From Lepisosteus oculatus (taxonomy: Eukaryota; Chordata; Actinopteri; Semionotiformes; Lepisosteidae), in the NCBI RefSeq assembly GCF_040954835.1, contig NC_090706.1, positions 24,809,148 through 24,873,147 of the forward strand: a DNA stretch of 64,000 bases. The letters are read 5' to 3'. Made by a program: the position numbers and the translations under genes. Numbering within the stretch: position 1 is the stretch's first letter; every line of letters starts with the position of its first letter. Under the pieces are notes generated by a model that had not been told where the DNA came from, did not search any database, and saw only the letters and a program-made list of their open reading frames with translations. Below are positions 34,618 through 63,252 of this stretch, piece after piece.

Positions 34618-35330
34618 TTCCTGACCCCAAAAAGTTTGTGCCTCTCCAAAAGTAGTTCAGATCTATTCTACAGACCAACAGGTAACAGAAAACCAACATG
34701 GTTTTCTCAGATAAGTGTCTCTGTCAAAACTGCTGGGGTTTATATGGCACCTCCCATTCCTAGACTGGGACCGTGCAGCAATGGACAGGGAGTGGTCTCA
34801 CCCCCTCCTGACCAAACAAACATTTGTGCCTACTCAAAAATACCTCAGATCTACTCTACAGATCCTCAGCTAATTGAAAATCACCATGGTTTTGTCATAT
34901 AAGTGTCTTTGCTAAAGTTGCTGGGGTTTATAAGACCACTTGCTGTTCCCAGACTGGGACCGTGCAGTGATGGGGCAGGGAGCGGTCTAACTCTCCTCCC
35001 GACCAAACCAAAATTTGTGCCTCTCCAAAAATACCTCAGATCTACTCTACAGACCCTCAGCTAATAGTACATAACCATGGTTTTGTCAGATAGGTGTCTT
35101 TGCTAAATTTGCTGGGGTTTATAAGACCACTTCCTGTTCCCAGACTGGGGCCGTGCAGTGATGGTGCAGGGAGTGGTCTAACTCTCCTCCCTACCAAACC
35201 AAAATTTGTGCCTACTCAAAAAGTGACTCAGATCTGTTCTACAGACCCCCACCTAATAGTATATAACCATGGTTTTGCTAGATGAGCGTCATTTGTCAAT
35301 GTCGCTGGGGTTTGTAGGGGCCTTTTAGCC
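34618..35330 (+). repeat. Left array of about 190-bp tandem units
   Basis: Roughly 3.5 units. The landmark CCGTGCAG recurs at 34771, 34960 and 35151. Each unit also has TTTGTGCCTCTCCAAAA, CCATGGTTTTGTCAGATA and GCTGGGGTTTATAAGACC. Confidence 0.9.
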
Positions 35331-37384
35331 CGTTGATAGTTGATTTGTCTCTAGGGGCATGTTATCACAATATGGGCACTTCACAAGCGGATCATACTTT
35401 CTGGTTTGAAATAAATGGTCAATTTCACACATTTTTCCTTACTGTCTATGGGATAATTGTTTGGGGTGTAAATGTAAGACATATTATCAAACTTTGGTAT
35501 TCTGCTATATTATATTTATTAGAGTGTATTGAAACAGCCAAAATATTGAAAAGACCTTCAGTGGTGATGTGTCTTTCCTGAGAAGGTGGCTCTGCAACAG
35601 ACATGGTATGGAGCCTTTTTGATTTGATCCGGTAATGTGGAAACGATGGCTTACATGTTGCCCAAGTACAAGTTGATAATTGATTCCCCCATGTGTTCCG
35701 ATAGACTGGGAGGTAAAGATACCTTGCAGGTATTCTGTATCAAAATACTACAGATTATGCCATTTTCTCTTAATTCAGATCAGCTTTTATTATTTCGAGT
35801 GTAGAACTACTCAGCATTCAAATGCTGCTTTAGCTATCTGGCCTATTATCCTTTGGACACATAAATTCTGCACAGCACAGGGGGAAGGAAAAACCTAATT
35901 TAACAGCAAGAAAACCACCAGGACTCCACAGCTTGGGAGTCCAATTTTCGATGATAGATGTTTAGTGAGAAATTCTCTAATATAAGATTCTGTGTCAATT
36001 TTACCTGGTTCGGCATCTACGGGTATTTTGGGAAATCTGAATAGCTTTATATCCCAGAAGGGTCTTGAAAGTCTTGTGTAATGTTACAGGTAATGCTGTC
36101 TGTTTCTTTGTCACTGATTGCAAGCTATTCAAAGACTCTTTCAGTGCCTCTTTACTATGCAGTAGAGTTGATACGTAACTGTTCAGTGTCTCCAGTGTTT
36201 TTTTGTGTTTCATGAGTATTATCATTCTCAACTGTGAGTACATGGTTCGACCAACATATGTCTGTCTGATGCCTCCTTTATTTCCAGAAAACAAACACAA
36301 CATAAGTTTAGTCTATGCTATGTGTTGGCTGTGTTGTGATGTTTTGATCATTTGCTTTAATTCTAAATTTCTGTTCAATGCACGAAAGTACCGCCCAATA
36401 CCGCTGCAAACACATGTTCCCATGTACAGTGTACTTCCTGAAGGACCTTCCCTTGAGATGCTGCACTAAGGCAGCAAAGGCAATTCCTGGGAAAGGGAAA
36501 AGTGTAATTTTGTTTGTATTGTGCTTCTGAAAAACTTCACCATGGCCTTTTCTGATAAAATTATCTCTGCAAAGTTTCCTGGGTTATTGTAGCTGGTTTG
36601 GGAAACTTACCACTGTCCTCTCAACCTAGTGTCAGGTCCCCGGTACCGTCTGGGTGCCTTATCTTGTGTGTTTTAATTTCAGGGGTGTTCTCATAACAGC
36701 TACCATCTAGATTCATACTGTACCATAGACATCTCTTCTGCAGGCATCCATACTGTGCATTTTACTTTACATGTTAAGTAATAACATGAGGAACAATTTC
36801 CTTGGGTGATAGATGCACTACATGCAATACTATTTTCCACTTCTGTGTCACCATTTAGCTTGATCTCCCTATTCTGGGAAACCATCAATTTATTGTCTGT
36901 TTTACCACAATAAGCCCCAAAAATTAGATAATCCAGCGCTGTTTGAACACCAATGCTGACATGTGATACATCAATGTTAACGTTTTTTTTGGTTACATCA
37001 ATCTGTATTACACTGCTGATTGCTTCACATTTGTTCAAGAAACCGAACCCAGTTTTTAATGCCATGACTTTAACATCACATTTTTCTGAGCAACACAGAA
37101 ACCCCACAGATTCAATATCTTTGTCATTCTGTGTAATACCTACACAAAGTTAAATCACTCATTGCAAGCATCACACTCCACCTTAGTTTTTTTGTCTGTT
37201 GGGTGATTTACAGATACATTACAGTTTATGCCTTTTCAAAACATTGCCAGTCATCCACTCTGTGCCTAAGAACTGTTTCTTTTATTGTACGCTTACTCCG
37301 TGTCACAGCTATGGTTTTGGTCGCAATACTTTGATCTTTAGTGTTAGCATTACTTTGGTTGGAATCACAGTTGTTGTTTACACT

Positions 37385-37900
37385 TTCACTGCACAGTCCC
37401 AGTCTGGGAACAGCAAGTAGTCTTATAAACCCCGGCAACTTTAGCAAACATACCTATTTGAGGTATTTTTGGAGAGGCAAAAATTTTGGTTTGGTAGGGA
37501 GGAGAGTTAGACCACTCCCTGCACCATCACTGCACGGCCCCAGTCTGGGAACAGCAAGTGGTCTTATAAACCCCAGCAAATTTAGCAAAGACACCTATCT
37601 GACAAAACCATGGTGATTTTCTGTTACCTGTGGGTCTGTAGAATAGATCTGAGGTATTTTTGGAGAGGCATTCATTTTGGTGTTGTTGGAAGGAGGGTGA
37701 GACCACTCCCTGCACCATCACTTCACTGTCCAAGTCTAGGAATGGGAGGTACTATATAAACCCCAGCAGTTTTGACAGAGACACTTATCTGAAAAAAACC
37801 ATGGTGATTTTCTATTAGCTGAGACTCTGTGCAATAGATGCCATCTACCTTTGGCAAGGTACAAATTTTCCCCATCCAATTCTGCGCTGCAGTTTTTCTA
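37385..37900 (-). repeat. Right array, same 190-bp units inverted
   Basis: About 2.5 units in the opposite orientation. CTGCAC landmarks are near 37389, 37529 and 37721, one unit being about 50 bp shorter. Same motifs as 34618-35330 on the reverse strand. Confidence 0.88.
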
Positions 37901-38540
37901 GAGGTTATCCACCCAGACCAACAATATTAATAAAGGCTTAAAACTGAATAAAGAATTGTGATCTGCTATTGGCTGACTGTCTTAACATTGTATGTTTCAT
38001 ACAATGCAAAAAATGTGCAAAAAATGATTGATGGTGCAAAAAATGTTTTTGTCCCTGGTTATGGTTTAAAAAACTGATTGAATTTAAATATAATAAAGGA
38101 TTTGATTTTAATTACAAATTTCAGATACAGCTCCTTTAAAAGCTAACATCTTAAAAAATTTTCATTGAACAGAAAAAAAAACCATTTCTATTAAAAAAAT
38201 AGCAACCATTTTTACAGTAGTATAAACGGAAGAAAGGTGCTGTAAAATTAATAAAAACTTTTAATAATCTTACATTTGTCAAACTTGGAGATTAGTGGAG
38301 GCGATTTAAAATTAAAAAAGACCCTCTCAAATTTTGGCAGAATGTTCAAGGAATGACAGTTAACCACGAAGAAATAACAAAGCAGGTGTTTCAGCAGTTT
38401 GTCACTTCGCTTAATGTTGCTATACTCCTCATACGCTACCGTGGTCGCTGAAGTACTTTTATTTTGATTGAAATTCGGCTATTAACATACACTTCCGGAT
38501 CATTCGTGTCGCTTAGTTTAGCTTGCTTTACTACCTAACG

Positions 38541-38735
38541 TCTTGTAGTAGCGTGAAACAAACTAAATTAAGCGACGCTGGCTTGGCAGTGCCTTTCAAA
38601 ATAAAAGTTTCTAAAACCCGTCTCATAAAAAACAATCCTGGACCCGTTAAAGTCACATTTATAGCACAACAACAATTTGTACATCATCAAAACTAGGTGG
38701 AATGTGATAAATACTAGACCCACAGGTAATAGGAA
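38541..38735 (+). mobile_element. Truncated second copy of the 4-kb element's left end
   Basis: GTAGTAGCGTGAAACAAACT ... GCTGGCTTGGCAGTGCCTTT matches 34499-34560 in the same orientation. Further right, GACCCACAGGTAATAGGAAG resembles part of the 190-bp unit. Confidence 0.55.
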
Positions 38736-38754
38736 GTTTACTACTTCCTTCTTG

Positions 38755-38817
38755 ACCTTTCCTGCCAGGCGGAAGTATGCGCTGTGTTTAGTTTCCGCAG
38801 TCATCTTTAGAAACGCG
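38755..38817 (+). promoter_or_regulatory. Candidate CpG-rich promoter and noncoding first exon of RAD50
   Basis: An unusually CpG-dense patch for this window: about seven CpGs in 75 bp across 38768-38829. It holds an ETS-like GCGGAAGT (38769-38776) and a consensus donor GCG|GTAAGAG with the break after 38817. RAD50's first coding exon at 43709 is preceded by a splice acceptor, so an upstream noncoding exon is needed if that acceptor is used. The link between the two is inferred. Confidence 0.35.
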
Positions 38818-39529
38818 GTAAGAGCGGTCGTATGTTTCAGTATTTGTAAAATGTGTAATAATTTTAATTTGTGCTTATGCTGTATTTTTGTACAACTATG
38901 ATGGTTGTAATAAATGATGTATGTTGTGCATGTGTACGTGTGGCTTGCAATTTAATTTGATGTTGTCTTTATAGTGCAGCCGAGGAAAACGTAATGTTAA
39001 ATTATTGAGTATATCGACGTTATTCATTTGTAAAATAAATTATTATAATACTTAAATATCCACAGTAGAATTACAAAGATACAAACACAAAGTTGAATAA
39101 AATCAATAATATTTTTTAAAGTTCTTCGCGAAATTTTTTGAAACCCTGACAGTTTAACTTGAGGGCTATCGAGAGTGAAATATATTGGTAATTCTAACTG
39201 TAATCCCAAGAATAACATTCTTCGTAGTCTGACCTCCATTGTTACTGGATTGCATAAATCAACAATTTCTCTAAAACAAACCTGTTTAATTCGAAAAGAT
39301 TGACTTTTAGTAAAGATATTGGCTTTTGACTTTTATGTTAAAATTCAATTTTGAATTATTCATAAGTAAAAAATAACAACAACAAAAAGGAGTTAATCGG
39401 TTTAGTAAATGTATTTTCCTAGAACAGAAATCAGAAACCCTGCCTGACTGAAATCTGGGGCTTGGAGGTGTGCCTTCTGCTGTAAATAAAGCTGCACCAT
39501 ATTTTTAAAAGAAAAAAAAAACAATTTGC

Positions 39530-39745
39530 ATTAAAAATATTTATTTGAAAGTTTTGTACATTTAAAAAAATATTTATAAATACACAATTGCAATATATAT
39601 ATATACACAAAGTAATAAATGACATATAATAAATATTTTAAACGATGTAAATAATTTAACAATAAATAAGAGTGAAGAATGAGTTCAAAGCCTAGGTAAC
39701 ATTGGCAGAGCTTGTAGCATTTATATAAAAAAAGATAAATAAACG
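39530..39745 (-). promoter_or_regulatory. AU-rich 3' UTR of gene D
   Basis: On the minus strand this stretch, 200-425 bp after the gene D stop, carries several TATTTAT/TTATTTATT motifs (for example about 39655-39672 and 39733-39745) and AATAAA candidates near 39538. Confidence 0.5.
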
Positions 39746-39954
39746 AGTGGTGGTTTGGGCTTTTACTGGATCTTTTCTGAATTTTTTATTCTTTCCAGGG
39801 ATACTGGGATCACCTTCATTAGCAAAAGCAGACACCTCTGGTGATTTGGTAGGTATTTTGAATGGAAAAAAAACAAATGATGGTTCTAATATCTTTAGGA
39901 AAAAGATCTTTGAAGTATATCGCTACTCTTAACAAAAATGAACGATATGTTCAG

Positions 39955-41731
39955 CTACGAAGTGTTTTTGTGGTTTCTAGGTTTGGGGCACTTTTCGTTA
40001 AATAGTTTAATGTAAATGATGTATCTTTCAAACACCTTTTTTGGCTTATCTCGTTGTCCATTCACCCAACAAGATTGTGTCCCCTGGGGAAAAAACAAAA
40101 AAAAATGTATTAAATAATAACGTTTTTGAGTGCTTCAGTTGTAGAGTTGAGACACCAAGGTTTCAGAGAAAAAGGCTATTGATTTATATGAACTGTAGAG
40201 ATAAGAAAATCATATGGTAAAAATGATATTGATACATTCTTGGCCCTTGTGAATTTCAACTACAGTATATCATGGGTCACTTTGTTTTGTAAATAAAACA
40301 TTGAAGAGAACAATGAATTTCTGTACATACTGCCTGCATTTCCAGGTTTCTTTAGTACTGGTAATATCATAAAAAATTAAAATACTTTATAGAAATAAGA
40401 TGCAGGAATAGACAAATCTGCACATGACTGTATTCGCATTATAGAGCCCATCATAGTATGAGCCTACCAAATTCATTCTTCATACAGCTTAATCAACAGG
40501 GCAATAGAAAGTCACCTTTGACTTCAGAGGTCTTTGTCACAGACAGGATAGACACATTTGTACCCCTCGATATTGATTAACAGCACAAGAGGAAGCCTCA
40601 CCAGACTAAACCCTAAAAACAATCCTACATGTCAAGGTTTTGTGATTTTGCATATTTTTCCATCTTAAACGGGGAAAAACAAACTCACATTCACACTGCA
40701 AGAGTTAAGACAGCACTTACCGCTTCAGAATTTTTCAGTAGCTGTCCAATTTGAACATTCAGAAGTCTAGATTTCATTTTTACCTCCATTGTGGCGTTGC
40801 TAAAATCTGTTTTGTTTAGTACTTTTTCCAGGTTTTCAAAAATTGTAGAAACACATTCACACTACAAAACAAAATCAACAAGATATATTATTATTAAGGT
40901 TTGCATTAAATGCAAACACATGTGATGTAATAGTGTTTAATAAATAAATTGTTTTGAATTCATTTTAGATTTTGCACTATGAAAATAGGTTCCTGGCGAT
41001 GATATCTTAAAGCTAACCACTTGTTGCTTTAAAGAGATCATAATAAGATGTCATTAAAATAGCGCCATCTCAGTTTTAGTAGTTAATCTTTGCTATTTTT
41101 TTAAGTTTGCAAATCATGTTTTTGAAACCTTGTATGCTTTTTGTAGGTTATTAAAATGTCATGTCAAATCCAAATTGTTTAAGTAGTGCTTAATTTCTTC
41201 ACATACTGTTATATGAAATTTGTTGGTAGTTATGCCTCCAAATTGACTAATTGTAGTCTAATGCCTTCTAAGGGCTTTTTTAGGCAGATTGATAATTTTA
41301 TAAGTATTACCGGCTTCCACCCCAAAAGCCCACACTATCAATAATCTAAAAATTAGTTTTGACTTACAGTAAAAGCATATTGTTCCCTGTTGACAGGGAA
41401 CAATACTTGATCAAATAACATTATTAGATGTAATCATATGCATGTATGACATGAGAATATTTACCGTACCTTTATCTTGTGTGCCTTCTTTGGAATGATT
41501 GCCAAATTCTAAAAAAAAAAGAGAGAGATTGGATATTTAATTGATTGCCAGAAATGTTTAAGCAGAAAAAATCAAACATTATAATGTTGAATATACCAAA
41601 CCACCTACCAAAGTAAGGTTTTCAGCATTCCGAAGGATTTCCAAATTTCTTTGTATCTCGTAAAAAAGTGACTTGTTGTCACCAGTGCTGTAGTGTGAGA
41701 AGAATATGAGGAGAACCACAAATTTAATCAT
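39955..41731 (-). CDS. Gene D: IL-5/IL-4-type helical cytokine, four exons, paralog of gene C
   Basis: Predicted secreted cytokine of 143 residues on the minus strand. Exons: 41731-41609 (41 codons), 41508-41470 (13 codons), 40861-40721 (47 codons) and 40083-39955 (42 codons plus stop). Introns are phase 0 with consensus sites. Exon 1 is the same length as in gene C, with signal peptide MIKFVVLLIFFSHYSTG and helix A FYEIQRNLEILRNAENLTL; about 11 of 20 helix A residues match gene C. Exon 2 includes LAIIPKKAHKIK, comparable to the LxIPxxxHK pattern of IL-5 exon 2. Exon 3 opens CECVS and has NKT and NAT sequons. Exon 4 has Cys at QSC and EKC with VFERYIIYIKLF between. The frame is intact. It is divergent from RAD50, the position and orientation of mammalian IL5. 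IL-4/13 membership is the alternative. Confidence 0.86.
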
Positions 41732-41783
41732 TTGTCCTCTTTGAGAGACAGTGATGCTTATGAAAAATGAGCACGTTGGCGGA

Positions 41784-41810
41784 CTGTATATGTACCTGCA
41801 GATCCGGAAA
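41784..41810 (-). promoter_or_regulatory. Core promoter of gene D (TTTCC plus weak TATA)
   Basis: Minus strand: TTTCC at 41810-41806, then 15 bp, then ATATAC (41791-41786). The ATG at 41731 lies about 55 bp further on. Same layout as genes A and C. Confidence 0.5.
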
Positions 41811-41824
41811 CTGTTTGAACACAT

Positions 41825-43708
41825 GTTTCAAGGCATACCCAAAAAATATTTTACCCAGAGATGGAGAACTCTAATCACTGTTTGCAGGTTTGGGGATTTT
41901 CCCCTTTTTTACTGAGAAAAAATATTACACCATTATTATATATATATTACTACCACCATTTTATTTTGAGATAGCTCAAAAGTCCTTGTTCAAAGTTGGA
42001 TGCAAGAAAAGAATACTATTTATTTTTAGGAAATTGGGTTTTGTAGTTTTTTACAATATATACAAAAAAGACAGTAGACAAGAAAGTGCTTTGGAGTTGG
42101 CAGCCCCAGGTTCAACGCTTTATCCATTGCTGCTTAGCAGAACAAGACCGCACCAACAAATTAATAAGTAACGTTTCTGCTATGCATTTCAGCCTTTTTC
42201 CATGGTTACTCCTCCTCAGCCAAGGTAATTGAGCACTTAACACTCACACAATTTTGTGGTAATGTGCATCTCGGTTTACTAGAAGTGACGTTATAACAAA
42301 GTAGGTCTTGACCAAAGAGTATTCTGGATTGCTGTCTGTCATCATATAAAATATTCACCGATTTAATAGGTTTCCTGCCACTACTGCTTTCATTTTCAAT
42401 AATACTGGTTTTGTACTGTTTCTAGAAATAGACTTGCAGCCCCGCTGAAACATGGACTCTTGCAGAAATCTGTTGCTTGCACTAGCTTTCACAGGCTATG
42501 ATTTTGATTCCTATATGCTGCTGGTATATTATTTATTTCACAATAGATATAACTACATTACACATTACAAGGGTATGTGTTATAATATTTACTGTATGTA
42601 GGAGTGGCAGAAGTTTTTAAGTTTTAATGTAACTTACAAGGGTAACATTTATGGATAGAATACTATATCTGTAATATCTTTACCTAAAATCCTTGTGATC
42701 TCAGGTCAAGTCTAGTGTGAACAGCAAATGCATTGCATTTAAAATCTGTATGCTTGGAAATTAATAAAAAATTTTGCACTAAAGTTTATATCTGGACTTT
42801 TTTCACCTTCAATTAAACCAAAATTAATTTCAAATTCATAATTTAATGTACATAGTAGTTCTTATGTTAGGTATTTTAATCTAATTCAATCTATCATTAG
42901 AACTTATAAATAGATGAGTGTGAAAGACCACACCGAATTCAATACAGAGTTAATGTTTCAACCATATTAATTGACTAATGCACCCAGGAATTACAGTTCT
43001 ATTATTCTGCAACAAACACAGTCCTGTATTATTACCATTTAGTGACATTTCATCTCTATGGAGGAATAGCATTGCTGGCTGAACTGTGAAAGGAAAGAAC
43101 TAATTGGTCAGATGACTAAATTGACAGTATGACTCAACAAATATGAGTACATGTGTACAATTTAAAGGGCAACATTGCATTAGTCAGTACATTTCAAAAC
43201 TAGGTTTGGGAAGAGAAAGAATTTTTGCACCGTGAACTCATTAGTAGGAAGTTTTAGTTTCCAATGTACCAAATATACATGAGTGTTCTAATAATGAGTA
43301 ATATTTTACTAATTGAGGTATTGTTGGTGTTTGAAACAAATAAAAAGGAACATGTTGTTATTTCTGAAATAAGTTTGACTTGAAAGCAGCGAAAGGAAAT
43401 TAACCTTCAAAGACAGTCTTAAACATTTACAGATTCATAGGGAAACAAAAAGGACTTCAATTGCCTAGTTATCCATTCCAGGTTTTATGAGATTCAGAGA
43501 ACCAAATTGTACTAAACAAGACAGTAATTGAACAGTAATTTTGTGATCATTTCAGCTCATCTTTCTCTGTCGTAAGGAGAACACCATTGGTGCTGCACTA
43601 AGGTATACTAAGGTATACAAGTGATGGTAGTTGTATAACTAAATCTAGATGGTAGAATTTGATCACTGTACTTTAATAAATACAGTGCCATACGCTGTTA
43701 TTTTTCAG
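41825..43708. other. Spacer between gene D and the first RAD50 coding exon
   Basis: AT-rich DNA without recognised repeats. No CpG-rich promoter is visible directly upstream of the RAD50 coding start, which is unexpected for a housekeeping gene. Confidence 0.45.
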
Positions 43709-43741
43709 ATGTGCATCTGACTGGTTCAAAAAAGGAACAAG

Positions 43742-62094
<18,353 letters not shown>

Positions 62095-63252
62095 GTAAGT
62101 ATACAAACGTTTTCACAGTTAATTATTTAGTTGCTTTAAAGCACTTTTTTAGACAAGGCATTGCTGATGTGCACATCAGTCCCATCTGTGGTAAAGCTTT
62201 CACATAAGGATATTGGAAGTTTTGTTCCTTTGTTCCACGTTTGTTCCTTTAGATCTCGGAGGATTCCCCTAGGCCCGTAGAGGAAAATATTTCTCTCTGC
62301 TGTGACTACACATGGTTTCTGTAAGAATTATAAACCACACAAGCTCTCTCACACAAGCTGTGGCAATTAATTGTATAATAGAGCCGTGTTCTATGACGTT
62401 TCATTAGTGGGTGATGTTTTAGATTGTGTGATGATACGGAGCCTAAAGAAAATTCCGCCACGTTTCTGTTCTTAACAGTTGCTTTTGGTTTTCACAAATG
62501 TGAGGTGTTGGGGAAAAAAATCACCTGTTTTAGTTCTGAATAATATTTTTCAGGTAAACTAAATACTAAGGTTTAGAAGAGTAAGTCGGTTGGCCCCTCC
62601 TGGTGATTAATAGATCTTATTGTAAATTCCAGTTTGCATCATCCGCTTTTAAGGTTATTGTTCTTCCGTTAGGTTACGTAAATATAATTAAAATATGTAA
62701 GCTCTGTACTGACGTTCTGAAATCAATTTGCAGTTCCACAAAACTACATTTTACTGTAAGAAACACTAAAACATTTCATGTAGATGTCAAAATCATGCTT
62801 AGTGAGTTGGTATAAATGAGGATCACTGCTGAAATGAAAATTGTTCTTTTGAGCAGAACCTTCGATTAAGGAGGTCTTTTCTTTTTTTCTGTATTAAAAT
62901 ATTGACAGTACTCTCTCTTTAGATGAATATTTATCTTTAGATGAAAATATAACTAGGGTAGTAATTATTATTCAGGTTGTTTTCAGATCATATACAAGCT
63001 CTGTTCTTATTATTTTTCACAGCTGTTCTTTTAATTACAAATTAAAACACATACTTACAGCCTGCTGTGCTTTTTAAAGTGTAGATCTGTCTCCCTCTAG
63101 TGGACTTGTAGAATATTATAAACTAGACAGACTTTGCTGCACTCTTTCAAATCCAGATCCATCCAAGAACAGACATGGTAATTTGAAGTCACCTCTTAAA
63201 TTAAAATTGAAAACATTTTCATTCCTTTGAATTATACAGTTTATAACACTGT
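62095..63252. other. RAD50 intron 11, nothing else recognised
   Basis: AT-rich intron. No further RAD50 exon was found between 62095 and the window end. Confidence 0.5.

Larger units (their letters stand above)
34497..38533. mobile_element. Candidate 4-kb DNA element with inverted arrays of about 190-bp units
   Basis: The left end TTAGTAGTGTGAAGCAAGC has an imperfect inverted counterpart at 38510-38533. CCTAAC occurs on both flanks (34491-34496 and 38534-38539), a possible 6-bp target duplication. Inside each end lies a tandem array, on + at the left (34618-35330) and inverted at the right (37385-37900). The centre (35331-37384) has two minus-strand frames, 37107-36700 (135 codons, with CSSC and CKVKC cysteine pairs) and 36303-36001 (100 codons). 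Neither shows a domain I recognise. Superfamily unknown; the boundaries are tentative. Confidence 0.6.

Noticed and set aside
36700-37107. 135-codon minus frame considered as a host gene
   Set aside because: It lies between the inverted arrays of the 4-kb element and has no host homology that I recognise; treated as element content.
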